A stretch of DNA of 64,000 nucleotides from Burkholderiales bacterium (GTDB lineage Bacteria > Pseudomonadota > Gammaproteobacteria > Burkholderiales > Nitrosomonadaceae), in contig JABTUQ010000001.1 in NCBI GenBank assembly GCA_015075225.1, forward strand, positions 1 through 64,000, given 5' to 3'. A program made the translations under genes and the position numbers. Positions 18,902 through 28,513 of the stretch are shown one piece after another. The number at the start of each line of letters is the position of its first letter. Positions within the stretch are counted from its first letter, which is position 1. The notes under the pieces were generated by a model. The model did not search any database. It saw only the letters and a list, made by a program, of their open reading frames with translations, and was not told the origin of the DNA.

Positions 18902-20239
18902 TTATCTGGTATCAGCAACATCCATGCGTGTTTTCCAGGATTTGCCGCCATAGTAACGCTTGAGCCCGGTGGATATCGCATCCACCAGTCTGTTTTGATA
19001 AGCCTCTGAATTTAGTTTTGCTTCTTCGGTGTGATTGCTGATGAAAGCTGTTTCAACCAGGATGGATGGGATATCCGGTGATTTGAGCACAGCAAACCCG
19101 GCTTGTTCGACATTTTTTTTATGCAAGTGATTGATTGATCCAATCTCGTTCAATACGTGGCTACCCAGGCGGACACTGTCGTCAATCGTGGCATTCATGG
19201 ATAAGTCGATGAGCGTTTGTTTCAGATAACGATCCTTGTCGTCCAGCTTGATACCACCCAGCAAGTCAACCTCATTCTCTTTTTTAGCGAGCCAGCTTGC
19301 TGTGGTGGAAGTGGCTCCATGTTCTGATAAGGCATAAACAGAAGCACCATGTGCTTCCCGGCGTGGTGCGGCATCGGCGTGAATAGATACAAACAAATCG
19401 GCATTGGCTTGTCTTGCTTTGGCGCGACGTCCCTGCAGTGAAATGAATTGATCTCCATCGCGAACCAGAACAGCACGCATGCCGGGTTCCCGGTCGATTT
19501 TTGCTTTGAGTTTTCTGGCAATAGCCAGTGTTATATTTTTCTCCATGGTACCTCGTGATCCGATTGCACCAGGATCCTTGCCGCCATGCCCGGCATCAAT
19601 TGCTACAATAAAACCTTGTTTACGACCGGGTTTGGGATTGATCGCAGTCTTGATAAGATTGGAAGATGGCTTCTGATTGGCTTGGGGAGCTGCTGGTTTG
19701 ATATCTTTCCGTAACAGCGCCATTAACGGGTCGGTGTGTTCTCCAGCTTCGTGGATTTTTCCTGCCGGTTTGGATGCGTGAATATCCAGTACCAGCCGGT
19801 GTCCATATTGTTCGGAAGGCACCAGCATAAAAGCTTTGGGTATGGCATCCGCTTTCAGCTCTACCACCATTCTGGTTGTTTGGGGGGTAGAACGGCTGAT
19901 TTTCAGTGATTTGACCAAAGGATCCTGTGATTTCAGCTTGGTTGCCAAATCATTCAATGCGCCCGAAAGAGGGACATCCTCAAGATCTATGACAATTCTC
20001 CTGGGGGCATCCAGTGTACTGACCCTGAATTTGACAGGTTTGCTGACTTCCATCGCAAGACGGGTATGTTCCGGCCCCGCCCAGTAACGTGCAGCTGTAA
20101 CCTGAGAGGCGGCTATCACAACATTGCTGAATAGGGCTAATTGAAGGAAAAGCGTTGCAATAAAAAGCGAAAAGAAGGTGAGTGACCGGGTGTTGTATTG
20201 ATTCAATTGGATTTCTCTTTTTGCCAACGAGATAAGCAT
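18902..20239 (-). CDS. amiC: N-acetylmuramoyl-L-alanine amidase AmiC with AMIN domain
   Basis: Periplasmic zinc amidase that removes stem peptides from peptidoglycan during cell separation. The 445-residue protein has an N-terminal hydrophobic export signal (about 20-43), an AMIN domain around 45-150 that targets the septum, a linker, then an Amidase_3 catalytic domain from about 210 with IAIDAGHGGKDPGAIG, ENITLAIA-like text, FVSIHADAA and a late VETAFISNHTEE that contribute zinc ligands. The start overlaps the end of tsaE by 37 bp; the tsaE-amiC pair is widespread. Confidence 0.95.
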   Translation of the reverse strand: MLISLAKREIQLNQYNTRSLTFFSLFIATLFLQLALFSNVVIAASQVTAARYWAGPEHTRLAMEVSKPVKFRVSTLDAPRRIVIDLEDVPLSGALNDLATKLKSQDPLVKSLKISRSTPQTTRMVVELKADAIPKAFMLVPSEQYGHRLVLDIHASKPAGKIHEAGEHTDPLMALLRKDIKPAAPQANQKPSSNLIKTAINPKPGRKQGFIVAIDAGHGGKDPGAIGSRGTMEKNITLAIARKLKAKIDREPGMRAVLVRDGDQFISLQGRRAKARQANADLFVSIHADAAPRREAHGASVYALSEHGATSTTASWLAKKENEVDLLGGIKLDDKDRYLKQTLIDLSMNATIDDSVRLGSHVLNEIGSINHLHKKNVEQAGFAVLKSPDIPSILVETAFISNHTEEAKLNSEAYQNRLVDAISTGLKRYYGGKSWKTRMDVADTR

Positions 20240-20679
20240 TGCTCTCCTGCCTCCGTTTCAGCTCTAAATTCGGCGATTCTTGCTGTTCCAAAATAGCTGA
20301 TCAGTATCTTCAGATCAGCCGCGTGCAGAAATTCTCCTGCTTTTTCAGGCCACTCAACCAGACAGATCGAATCCTGGTTGAAGTATTCACGGAAGCCTGC
20401 TTCTTCCCATTCCAGCGGGTCATTGAATCTATAAAAATCAAAGTGATACAAGTATAACTTAGAAAGTTTATAGATTTCAACCAGGTTATAGGTGGGGCTT
20501 CTGACCTTGTCATGATGCCCCAATCCTTTCAATATTCCGCGTGCGAACGTTGTTTTTCCTGCTCCCAGGTCTCCATAAAGAAAGATGGTCAATCCGGGAT
20601 GAAGCGCGGCCGCAAATTCCTCTCCGAGTGCCAGCGTTGCTGCTTCGTCTTCCAGTTTTACAACACGGGGGGTATGCAT
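20203..20679 (-). CDS. tsaE: tRNA threonylcarbamoyladenosine synthesis ATPase TsaE
   Basis: ATPase that works with TsaB and TsaD to make the t6A modification at position 37 of ANN-decoding tRNAs. The 158-residue product has the Walker A motif LYGDLGAGKTTFARG, VRSPTYNLVEIY, the YHFDFYRFNDPLEWEEAG stretch and CLVEWPEKAGEFL. It overlaps amiC on the same strand. Confidence 0.95.
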   Translation of the reverse strand: MHTPRVVKLEDEAATLALGEEFAAALHPGLTIFLYGDLGAGKTTFARGILKGLGHHDKVRSPTYNLVEIYKLSKLYLYHFDFYRFNDPLEWEEAGFREYFNQDSICLVEWPEKAGEFLHAADLKILISYFGTARIAEFRAETEAGEQCLSRWQKEKSN

Positions 20680-20724
20680 CAGGAGTCGGCTGAGTATTTT
20701 TTGTTTGATCGGCTTGCAGGAAAA

Positions 20725-21416
20725 TTACCAGGGAATGGATTGCCCATCATAGGCAATGAATTTACCTGTATCCGCATGAGTGATGCTATTCAGCACTTTC
20801 CTCATGCCACTGACGCTTTGCTTAGCCGGGATTAAAGCACCACGTCCACCCATATCGGTCTGCACCCATCCTGGATGCAGCAATACAGAAATGATACCGC
20901 GCGGCTTGGAGGTCAATGGCGAGGCTCTTCCCACCATATTAACGGCAGCTTTGCTGGATCGGTAAATATAGCTGCCGCCGCGCCCATTGTCGCCGACAGC
21001 ATTTTGCTGGTAATGGTGGCAATCGTTTTCAGTTGGCTGCGGGCAATTTGTTCAACCAGCGCCTCGGCCATCTTGAACGGTGCCAGTGTATTTACCTTGA
21101 ATGCTTCCACCCAGTCATCGTAGTTGATATGTCCAAATTCTCCGTTTGCGCAGAGGGATAAATACCGGCATTGTTAATCAGAATGTCGATAGAGAGATGA
21201 TGCGGTTTTTGTGATAACTGATCTATTTCTGTCAGATTCCGGACATCAAGCGGGCAAATGGAAAGGTGATTTTTGTATTGATCCGCCAGTTGGCTGAGCG
21301 CGTAGCCTGTTGTGGTTGGCGGCAGCAGGCCACCACCTGCCATCCATCTGCCGCATATTGATTGGCAAATTCAGACCAATTCCACGATTGGCGCCTGTAA
21401 TCAAAACCGTGTTCAT
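20725..21416 (-). pseudogene. short-chain dehydrogenase/reductase, frameshifted
   Basis: An SDR-family oxidoreductase of about 230 codons read in pieces. From the ATG at 21416 the sequence gives MNTVLITGANRGIG, then shifts near 21360 where a base seems missing. The middle piece shows IDILINNAGIYP, the SDR NNAG motif. Later pieces change frame near 21100 and 20925 and end VLNSITHADTGKFIAYDGQ. At least three frame changes make it non-functional as read. The intact relative would be an NAD(P)-binding reductase of the csgA/YciK-like type. Confidence 0.82.
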
Positions 21417-21579
21417 TGCATACTCCTGTTAATAATTGAAATCATCCTCTTTTAAAAAATCAAATTGAAAATAGCGGATTATTGCATCTGCATTTCCGGA
21501 AAACGGGTATTGGGCAAAAGGAGCAATGATTTTAAACAAATTTCTGGAATAATCCGGGTTCCAAATAATAGAGCATTAA

Positions 21580-21717
21580 GGAGCCTCTGAAAACGTCAGC
21601 GAGGCAGTCAGTTCAAGGTGAAATCGGCGAAATATAGAATTTATACGTAATAAATGAGCATTTTGAGCCGATGTTTAATGCAGAAACAACAACGCAGGTC
21701 GTTTTTTCAGAGATTTC
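21580..21717 (-). repeat. MITE-like repeat, copy B
   Basis: A 138-bp member in opposite orientation to the other copies. On the plus strand it starts GGAGCCTCTGAAAACGTCAGCG, continues AGTCAGTTCAAGG and TTTATACGTAATAAATGAGC, and ends TTTTTTCAGAGATTTC. Flanks are TTAA (21576-21579) and TAAG, near a YTAR target. It lies about 130 bp upstream of metK, where it could affect metK expression. Confidence 0.87.
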
Positions 21718-21845
21718 TAAGTCAACTTCCGCAGAATGCCGTTATAAGCCCACTGTTGTTATCCTTGTTTGCCTGCCTGGAGTAAATCGTGCTCAGGTGT
21801 GGGTATTATCTCATTCATCACTTAAACCTAACTAATTAACCAACC

Positions 21846-23009
21846 ATGAGCAATTATCTTTTTACTTCCGAATCCGTGTCCGAAGGCCATCCTGACAAGG
21901 TCGCCGATCAGATATCGGATGCCATCCTCGATGCAATTCTGCAACAGGATCCTCATGCGCGTGTAGCTTGTGAAACCATGTGCAGTACTGGATTGATCGT
22001 TCTATCTGGTGAAATCACGACTCACGCCACGATTGATTACAACGCCATTCCGCGGGATACAGTGCGTGAAATCGGTTACACCAGTTCCGAGATCGGTTTT
22101 GATGCAAGTACCTGTGCTGTTCTGACAGCTTTTAACAAACAATCTCCCGATATTGCCCAGGGTGTCAATCGCAGCAAAGACGAAGAAATGGACCAGGGGG
22201 CGGGAGATCAGGGCTTGATGTTTGGTTACGCCTGTGATGAAACACCGCAACTGATGCCGCTGCCAATTTATTACGCACACCGTCTGGTCGAGCAGCAGGC
22301 CAAACTGAGAAAAAGCGGTAAATTGCCGTGGTTGCGTCCGGATGCAAAATCCCAGGTTTCTGTCCGTTATGTGGATGGAATTCCGCAAAATATCGAAACA
22401 GTGGTGATTTCTACCCAGCATGCGCCTGATGTGCCCCGTGATGAGCTGGTTGAAGGTGTGATTGAAGAGATCATCAAACCAGTGTTGCCAGCAAAAATGC
22501 TGAGCAACCATATCCAGTACCTGATTAACCCTACTGGCCGTTTTGTGGTTGGTGGGCCCATGGGGGATTGCGGATTGACCGGACGCAAGATCATTGTCGA
22601 TACCTATGGAGGCACGGCGCACCATGGCGGCGGTGCTTTTTCCGGCAAGGATCCTTCCAAGGTGGATCGTTCGGCAGCCTACGCTGCCCGTTATGTGGCC
22701 AAAAATATCGTTGCCGCCGGATTGGCGCGCAGATGCGAAGTCCAGGTGGCTTATGCAATTGGTGTGGCGAAGCCGGTTTCACTGATGGTGGAAACTTTTG
22801 GTACTGGCAAGATTTCAGATGAAAAACTGGCCGAGCTGGTTGCCCGGAATTTTGATTTGCGTCCCCGGGCCATTATTCACGAGCTTGATCTGCTGCGTCC
22901 GATTTATGGCAAAACAGCTGCCTATGGTCATTTTGGCCGGGAAGAACCTGGCTTTACCTGGGAAAAAACCGATAAAGTGCAACAACTCAAGGCGGATGCT
23001 GGAGTTTGA
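21846..23009 (+). CDS. metK: S-adenosylmethionine synthetase MetK
   Basis: Makes SAM from methionine and ATP. The 387-residue protein begins [20 protein letters not shown] with the ATP-binding histidine, contains [13 protein letters not shown], the IDTYGG-like [20 protein letters not shown] phosphate loop, and ends normally. With ahcY and metF downstream it forms the activated methyl cycle block. ahcY is separated by a 131-bp leader that holds an SAH riboswitch. Confidence 0.98.
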   Translation: MSNYLFTSESVSEGHPDKVADQISDAILDAILQQDPHARVACETMCSTGLIVLSGEITTHATIDYNAIPRDTVREIGYTSSEIGFDASTCAVLTAFNKQSPDIAQGVNRSKDEEMDQGAGDQGLMFGYACDETPQLMPLPIYYAHRLVEQQAKLRKSGKLPWLRPDAKSQVSVRYVDGIPQNIETVVISTQHAPDVPRDELVEGVIEEIIKPVLPAKMLSNHIQYLINPTGRFVVGGPMGDCGLTGRKIIVDTYGGTAHHGGGAFSGKDPSKVDRSAAYAARYVAKNIVAAGLARRCEVQVAYAIGVAKPVSLMVETFGTGKISDEKLAELVARNFDLRPRAIIHELDLLRPIYGKTAAYGHFGREEPGFTWEKTDKVQQLKADAGV

Positions 23010-23049
23010 TCGTATGCAGGGCTATCTGGTTTGAATGAAATTCTATTTG

Positions 23050-23121
23050 TGCCGAGGAGCGCTGCAACGGATTTACCCGTGAGGCTCGGACAAATGGCCA
23101 ATCCAACAACGGCGCTCTTTC
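23050..23121 (+). promoter_or_regulatory. S-adenosylhomocysteine (SAH) riboswitch
   Basis: The leader of ahcY matches the SAH riboswitch: GCCGAGGAGCGCTGCAACGG at 23051-23070, a GAGGCTCGG strand at 23081-23089, and CAACGGCGCTCTTTC at 23106-23120, which closes the pseudoknot-containing fold (GAGCGC pairs with GGCGCTC). It ends about 20 bases before the ahcY ATG, next to the GGAGA ribosome-binding site. SAH binding is known to switch this RNA class on, raising AhcY when its toxic substrate builds up. Confidence 0.94.
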
Positions 23122-23140
23122 ACTTCTTTGGAGATGTGTA

Positions 23141-24577
23141 ATGAGTGCAACAATTAATCCCGTAGCGGGCAATCCTGGTTTTACCGACTGCAAGGTGGCC
23201 GATTTATCACTGGCAGACTGGGGAAGAAAAGAAATTGCCATTGCCGAAACGGAAATGCCAGGTCTGATGGCATTGCGCGAGCAATATGCCGATAAAAAAC
23301 CGCTGGCTGGCGCGCGGATTGCAGGTTCTCTGCATATGACCATCCAGACTGCCGTGCTGATCGAAACTCTGGTCGCGCTGGGCGCGGAAGTGCGCTGGGC
23401 TTCCTGCAACATTTTTTCTACCCAGGATCACGCCGCTGCCGCGATTGCAGCCCGCAACATTCCGGTATTCGCTTACAAGGGAGAATCGCTGGAGGAATAC
23501 TGGGACTACGCTCACCGGATATTCGAATGGGCGAGCGATGGCTCTCATGCAGCCAACATGATTCTGGATGATGGTGGCGATGCAACCCTGCTATTGATTC
23601 TTGGCAGCAAGGCCGAACGTGATCCTTCCATAATTGCCAATCCGGGTAATGAGGAAGAGCAGGTGTTGTTTGCTTCCATCCGCAAACGTCTTGCCAGTCA
23701 TCCAGGCTGGTATTCGCGCAATCTTGCTGCTATCCGCGGTGTGACCGAGGAAACCACGACCGGTGTGCATCGTCTATACGAAATGGAAAAGAAAGGCGAG
23801 CTGCCATTTCCGGCGATCAACGTCAATGATTCGGTTACCAAATCCAAATTCGACAATCTTTATGGATGCCGCGAATCGCTGGTGGATGGTATCAAACGTG
23901 CAACTGACGTGATGATCGCTGGGAAAATTGCTGTGGTGTGCGGTTATGGCGATGTTGGCAAGGGCTGTGCCCAATCACTGCGCGGCCTGGGAGCAACTGT
24001 CTGGATTACCGAAATCGATCCAATTTGCGCGTTACAGGCTGCCATGGAAGGGTATCGTGTGGTAACAATGGATGATGTTTGTGACAAGGCGGATATTTTC
24101 GTAACCGCGACCGGCAATCTTCGTGTCATCACACACGACCACATGCTGAGAATGAAGGATCAGTCGATCGTGTGCAATATCGGACATTTCGATTCCGAAA
24201 TTGATATTGCCTCGGTTCAGAAATACCAATGGGAAAACATCAAGCCACAAGTTGATCATGTGATTTTCCCGACTGGCCGCCGCATCATCGTGCTGGCACA
24301 AGGACGTCTGGTCAACCTGGGTTGTGCCACCGGTCATCCGTCTTTCGTCATGTCCAGCTCGTTTACCAATCAGGTACTGGCGCAGATGGAGCTTTGGCAA
24401 AACGGCAGCAATTACCAGAAAAAAGTGTATGTGCTGCCCAAACAGCTGGATGAAATGGTGGCCCGCCTGCATTTGGGCAAGCTGGGTGTGAAACTGACTG
24501 AACTGACCGATGAACAGGCACATTATCTCAGTCTCGACAAGAATGGACCCTATAAACCGGAAATGTACCGGTATTAA
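23141..24577 (+). CDS. ahcY: adenosylhomocysteinase AhcY
   Basis: NAD-dependent hydrolase splitting SAH into adenosine and homocysteine, relieving product inhibition of methyltransferases. The 478-residue protein is the longer proteobacterial form. It has [33 protein letters not shown], the NAD-binding [20 protein letters not shown], and the C-terminal [13 protein letters not shown] and KPEMYRY. GGAGA precedes the ATG, and an SAH riboswitch sits in the leader. Confidence 0.98.
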   Translation: MSATINPVAGNPGFTDCKVADLSLADWGRKEIAIAETEMPGLMALREQYADKKPLAGARIAGSLHMTIQTAVLIETLVALGAEVRWASCNIFSTQDHAAAAIAARNIPVFAYKGESLEEYWDYAHRIFEWASDGSHAANMILDDGGDATLLLILGSKAERDPSIIANPGNEEEQVLFASIRKRLASHPGWYSRNLAAIRGVTEETTTGVHRLYEMEKKGELPFPAINVNDSVTKSKFDNLYGCRESLVDGIKRATDVMIAGKIAVVCGYGDVGKGCAQSLRGLGATVWITEIDPICALQAAMEGYRVVTMDDVCDKADIFVTATGNLRVITHDHMLRMKDQSIVCNIGHFDSEIDIASVQKYQWENIKPQVDHVIFPTGRRIIVLAQGRLVNLGCATGHPSFVMSSSFTNQVLAQMELWQNGSNYQKKVYVLPKQLDEMVARLHLGKLGVKLTELTDEQAHYLSLDKNGPYKPEMYRY

Positions 24578-24650
24578 GCACATCCCGGTAAGCCGCATCG
24601 AGGTCTAACCGCCTCTTGCTGCTTTTTTCAGAATCGCCATGCTCAGCTAG

Positions 24651-24692
24651 ACAAAGCCGGGAAATCGCAGTTGAATTTCCCGGCTTTGTTTC
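24651..24692 (+). terminator. intrinsic terminator between ahcY and metF
   Basis: ACAAAGCCGGGAAAT (24651-24665) and ATTTCCCGGCTTTGT (24675-24689) form a perfect 15-bp stem with a nine-base loop, followed by TTCATTG. It lies about 75 bp after the ahcY stop, so metF may have its own promoter or be expressed by read-through. Confidence 0.85.
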
Positions 24693-24748
24693 ATTGATTT
24701 TCAGCGTTGCCCCTGATACGGGGGCGCAACCCATGGAAGAGAATCCCG

Positions 24749-25603
24749 ATGCAATCCCAGAAACAATTTACACCCACATTCAGTTTTGAGTTTTTTCCAC
24801 CACAGACGCCAGAAGGAATGGAAAAACTGCGAGCCACGCGCGTGCAGCTTGCTCAGTTCAATCCGAAATTTTTTTCAGTGACTTTTGGTGCTGGCGGCTC
24901 CACCCGTGAACGCACGCTTGAAACCGTGCTGGAAATCCAGGCAGAAGGGTATCCGGTAGCGCCGCATCTTTCCTGCATCGGCTCCACCCGCGAGAATATT
25001 CGCGCCATTCTGGAGAAATATCATAGTCATGGCATCAGCCGCATTGTGGCGTTGCGCGGTGATTTGCCGTCTGGCATGGCACAGGCTGGTGAATTCCGTT
25101 TTGCCAACGAACTGGTGGCGTTTATCCGTAAGGAGTTCGGCGATACTTTCTGGATTGAAGTGGCAGCCTATCCTGAATACCATCCACAGGCGCGTTCTGC
25201 TCTGGAAGATTTCACCAACTTCAGACGAAAAGTTGAAGCAGGTGCCAACGCGGCCATCACCCAGTTTTTTTATAACGTGGATGCCTATCTGCACTTCGTG
25301 GAAATGTGCGAAGCCGCAAACCTCAATATCCCGGTTGTACCTGGCATTATGCCGATCAGTAAATTCTCCCAGCTGGCACGATTTTCCGATGGCTGTGGAG
25401 CGGAAATTCCGCGCTGGATTCGCAGAAAACTGGAAAGCTTCGGTGACGATATTCCCTCTATCCAGGCATTCGGACTGGACGTCGTCACAGCGCTATGTGC
25501 CCGCCTGCTGGAAGCCGGTGCGCCAGGTCTGCATTTTTATACCCTCAACTCAGCGATACTCCCTACTAAAATCTGGCAACGGCTGGGGCTGGCGGGGCGT
25601 TGA
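24749..25603 (+). CDS. metF: methylenetetrahydrofolate reductase MetF
   Basis: FAD enzyme reducing 5,10-methylene-THF to 5-methyl-THF, the methyl donor for methionine synthesis. From the ATG at 24749 the product is 284 residues, normal for a bacterial MetF. It begins with FTPTFSFEFFPPQTPEGMEK, has FSVTFGAGGSTRERT, ALRGDLPSG, the folate-binding IEVAAYPEYHPQA and ITQFFYNVDAYL, and PVVPGIMPI. I preferred this start to one at 24707, as it has a GGAAGAG upstream and matches the family N-terminus. Confidence 0.96.
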   Translation: MQSQKQFTPTFSFEFFPPQTPEGMEKLRATRVQLAQFNPKFFSVTFGAGGSTRERTLETVLEIQAEGYPVAPHLSCIGSTRENIRAILEKYHSHGISRIVALRGDLPSGMAQAGEFRFANELVAFIRKEFGDTFWIEVAAYPEYHPQARSALEDFTNFRRKVEAGANAAITQFFYNVDAYLHFVEMCEAANLNIPVVPGIMPISKFSQLARFSDGCGAEIPRWIRRKLESFGDDIPSIQAFGLDVVTALCARLLEAGAPGLHFYTLNSAILPTKIWQRLGLAGR

Positions 25604-26117
25604 AAGCAATCAACCGGAGCGCTGTCCGGTGAATGGAACACACCGCTTTTGCGGGTTGATCATGTGCTGCTACGCTACATACCAATAATATTCATTGGTA
25701 TGTAGGAAATTTCAATACTTCCAGTCACGACAAAATAGCCGGTACCGTGCAGTTTCATGCACGTTGCATGTCCCCGGTATTTCTGCCACTGAACTGGTTG
25801 CAAGGCTGTTTTGCTGGATAATCCTGCAAGAAAATTCAATCAAAAAAATCAAATCACGATAAACTGCCAACCTTTCTTATGGGCCGGTTGATACCTGGCC
25901 TGACAAAAATAATCCGCCGGGTTGATGCAACTCCAATTCAGGCTGACCAAAAAATCTCTATGCGACCATCTGAATGCACGATTATGGCAGGGCAGTGCCA
26001 TCTGAAAGCTGCTGTCCGAGGTATTGCACCCTGCAATTCACTTCACTTGTCTTTTCATTCTTTCAATAGCCATCAAGCAGCTTGCATTGTGTTATACCTC
26101 AAAAAGGAGGAGCACAC
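25604..26117. other. 514-bp intergenic region with inverted repeats
   Basis: No supported gene. A possible 80-codon frame (25879-26121) has no ribosome-binding site and runs through the start of the next gene. The region holds a perfect 12-bp inverted repeat at 25675-25705 and some weaker dyads near 25740-25780 (GTGCA/TGCAC pieces). The rest is unremarkable. Confidence 0.6.
25675..25705. repeat. perfect inverted repeat downstream of metF
   Basis: CTACATACCAAT (25675-25686) and ATTGGTATGTAG (25694-25705) form a perfect 12-bp stem with a seven-base loop. No T-run follows on either strand, so it looks less like an intrinsic terminator than like a protein-binding dyad or an mRNA-end stabilising hairpin. 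Confidence 0.6.
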
Positions 26118-26897
26118 ATGATTGACTGGACCTATACCCTGGCGGGTACGTTGACCGGTTTTGTCATCGGTCTGACAGGAGTGGGTGGAGGTGCGCTGAT
26201 GACACCTATTTTACTGCTGGTGTTTGGCATCCATCCCACAACCGCAGTAGCAACCGATTTATGGTTTGCTGCCTTCACCAAGCTGGCTGGTGCACGGATT
26301 CATCACACAAATGGCAATGTGGATTGGCAGGTGGTCAAGCGCTTGTGGTCGGGCAGCCTTCCCATGGCTTTGCTGGTGGTGGTGCTGGTGAGCATGGGTG
26401 CCCATATTGGTAAAGTGGATTGGCTGACCAAGGGCATTGGTGTCATCGTCCTGATTACTGCAATTGGCTTGCTGGCTGCTCCCAAAATGGTTGCATTGGC
26501 CAGAAAAAAACAATCCGGGCAACCAGAGCAATTTGAAAACATACAGTCGGTGCTGACAGTCGTGGGCGGTGCGGTTCTTGGTACATGTGTCGCGCTGACA
26601 TCGGTGGGAGCGGGGGTGCTGGGGAGTGTCATGCTGCTTTATCTTTATCCGCTGCGCATGACGCCGCATCGTCTGGTAGCTACCGATATCGTGCATGCGA
26701 TCCCGCTGGCGGTCGTTGCCGGCCTGGGTTATCTGTTTGCAGGCATGGTTGATTGGTGGATGCTGATGAGCCTGCTGCTGGGTTCGATACCTGCTGTGAT
26801 TGGTGGCAGTAAGCTGGCCAGCCACATTACCGGGCGATGGATACAGATAGCGCTGGCGTGTGTGCTGATAGCTGCCGGGCTGAAGGTGCTGTGGTAA
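26118..26897 (+). CDS. TauE/SafE family permease
   Basis: Inner-membrane protein of the sulfite exporter TauE/SafE family, thought to move small organosulfur or anion compounds. The 259-residue protein has about eight membrane segments and the duplicated family pattern: GLTGVGGGALMTPILLLVFG near residue 15 and ALTSVGAGVLGSVMLL near 155, each followed by a PxxAVATDL-like stretch (HPTTAVATDLWFA, MTPHRLVATDIVHA). I chose the ATG at 26118 because AAGGAGGAG lies eight bases upstream. Substrate unknown. Confidence 0.9.
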   Translation: MIDWTYTLAGTLTGFVIGLTGVGGGALMTPILLLVFGIHPTTAVATDLWFAAFTKLAGARIHHTNGNVDWQVVKRLWSGSLPMALLVVVLVSMGAHIGKVDWLTKGIGVIVLITAIGLLAAPKMVALARKKQSGQPEQFENIQSVLTVVGGAVLGTCVALTSVGAGVLGSVMLLYLYPLRMTPHRLVATDIVHAIPLAVVAGLGYLFAGMVDWWMLMSLLLGSIPAVIGGSKLASHITGRWIQIALACVLIAAGLKVLW

Positions 26898-26996
26898 AAA
26901 AATAGCGGGGTTCACTTTCCTGTTATGACAAATTCATTGTGGTGCCGGTATGGATTCGATAAAATCCAGCCGTCTCCATAGGAGAGGAAAGGAATC

Positions 26997-27494
26997 ATGC
27001 GCTGGTATCTGGTTCACACTAAACCCCGGCAGGAAAGCTGTGCACTGCAGAACCTGCAACAACAGGGGTATGCCTGTTACCTGCCTCTGCTTCCTGTGGA
27101 AAAACTTCGCCAGGGCAGTCTTGCCATCCTTCCCGAGCCGCTGTTTCCCCGTTATCTCTTTATTCAGCTGGGGCAGGGTAATTCAGCCAGGAGCTGGGCA
27201 CCCATCCGCTCTACCAGAGGCGTGAACCGGTTGGTATCTTTTGGAAACGAGCCCGCCAAAATTGATGATGGGTTGATTGATCTTCTGCAGCAGCAGGAAA
27301 CCGCTTTTCAGGCCAGGCCAGAACAACTGTTCAAGCCCGGAGAAAAAGTGCAGATTACCGAAGAGGCGTTTGCCGGTATCGAGGGTATTTACCAGATGGC
27401 GGAAGGTGAACGCCGTGTAATGGTACTCATCGAGTTGTTAAGCAAGCCAGTTGCCATGCGCGTATCTCCGGCCAGTTTGCGCAAGGTAAAATAA
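26997..27494 (+). CDS. rfaH: NusG-paralogue transcription antiterminator, RfaH type
   Basis: RfaH-like factors load on RNA polymerase at specific leader sites and prevent early termination in long operons, often for surface polysaccharides. The 165-residue protein has an N-terminal NGN domain (MRWYLVHTKPRQESCALQNL, LFPRYLFIQL, TRGVNRLVSFG) and a short C-terminal KOW-like region (KPGEKVQITEEAFAGIEGIY). It stands alone, not next to secE or rplK, which favours RfaH over NusG. Strong GGAGAGGAAAGG upstream of the ATG. Confidence 0.87.
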   Translation: MRWYLVHTKPRQESCALQNLQQQGYACYLPLLPVEKLRQGSLAILPEPLFPRYLFIQLGQGNSARSWAPIRSTRGVNRLVSFGNEPAKIDDGLIDLLQQQETAFQARPEQLFKPGEKVQITEEAFAGIEGIYQMAEGERRVMVLIELLSKPVAMRVSPASLRKVK

Positions 27495-27604
27495 ACCAGC
27501 AGCGCAGCATCTCCCTGTGGCTGGACAAACCAGACGGTAGTTACGCCGTGTTCCGCAGACCCGTTGCATTGGCAGTTTGCAGCAAGCCCGTCAATCAATT
27601 CCCA

Positions 27605-28507
27605 CTACCATTTTCCCGAGGCGCCGCCACCACCAAAACCACCACCGCCGCCTCGAAATCCACCACCCAGGCCACCTCCAATCGAATCACTTCCCGGCCA
27701 GTTGCGATAATCACTCCGGTATCCACCCCGATGAACAATTCTGCTGGTTCGTTCGAACAGGCTGATGACGAATATCGCCACGGCAACGAGCAAGGCCACT
27801 GCAAGCGAAGCTGAAATCAACCAGGCGAGGATGGCGGCAATTACGCCCATGATCGTTGCACCTGCCATTCTGCCAAACAGATTCTGAAGCATTCTGCCCA
27901 GTACCAGCGCGATAAACAAAAAGGGGAGGAAATTCTCCAGTATCAGGCCAGTTCCGGCTGCATTGCTTGCAGCGGGTTCAGGTAACGGTTCGCCTTCGAT
28001 AATGCTGATGATACGTTCGATACCCGCCTGCAATCCGACATAAAAACGGCCTTGCCTGAATTGCGGCACGATGATTTCATCAATGATGCGCCGGGCCAGT
28101 GCATCCGGTAACACACCTTCCAGCCCGTAACCAGTTTCGATGCGTAGCGCCTTGTCGTTTTTGGCAATCAGCAGCAATACTCCGTCATCTATTCCCTTGC
28201 GCCCGGGTTGCCACGCCCCGGCTACCCGTATCGAATACTGTTCGATGGTTTCAGGCTGGGTTGTCGGAATAATTAACACTACAATCTGGCTACCTTTTTC
28301 CGCTTCAAACCCGGCAAGCTGCTGTTCCAATTGAACCATTTCTATTTGCGAGAGCGTGCCGGTCAGATCGGTCACGCGCGCTTTCAGTGGTGGAATGGCG
28401 ATTTCAGCGTAGGCGCCGCTAAAAACAACGCACAGCAACGCGGTACAGAACAGGTGGATGCCATGCCGCATCAAGTGCGCAAGATGGCGTGTAAACAAAA
28501 TCGACAT
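27605..28507 (-). CDS. TPM domain membrane protein, YgcG family
   Basis: A 300-residue protein with a signal peptide (about 14-34), a TPM domain (TLP18.3/Psb32/MOLO-1; about residues 40-165, with LTGTLSQIEMVQLEQQLAGF and GYGLEGVLPDALARRII), two or three membrane segments around 190-255, and a low-complexity Gly tail with GGGGGFGGGG. Function is unknown; phosphatase activity has been claimed for plant relatives. It follows lemA by six bases, and LemA-TPM gene pairs are common. Confidence 0.9.
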   Translation of the reverse strand: MSILFTRHLAHLMRHGIHLFCTALLCVVFSGAYAEIAIPPLKARVTDLTGTLSQIEMVQLEQQLAGFEAEKGSQIVVLIIPTTQPETIEQYSIRVAGAWQPGRKGIDDGVLLLIAKNDKALRIETGYGLEGVLPDALARRIIDEIIVPQFRQGRFYVGLQAGIERIISIIEGEPLPEPAASNAAGTGLILENFLPFLFIALVLGRMLQNLFGRMAGATIMGVIAAILAWLISASLAVALLVAVAIFVISLFERTSRIVHRGGYRSDYRNWPGSDSIGGGLGGGFRGGGGGFGGGGASGKW

Positions 28508-28513
28508 TCCGGT

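Noticed and set aside
22002-22625. 207-codon frame antisense to metK
   Set aside because: Shadow of metK; no family motifs or start signals.
25879-26121. 80-codon frame upstream of the TauE/SafE gene
   Set aside because: No ribosome-binding site and its end overlaps a much better start (26118, AAGGAGGAG).
26259-26915. 218-codon frame antisense to the TauE/SafE gene
   Set aside because: His/Gln-rich shadow of a hydrophobic membrane protein gene.
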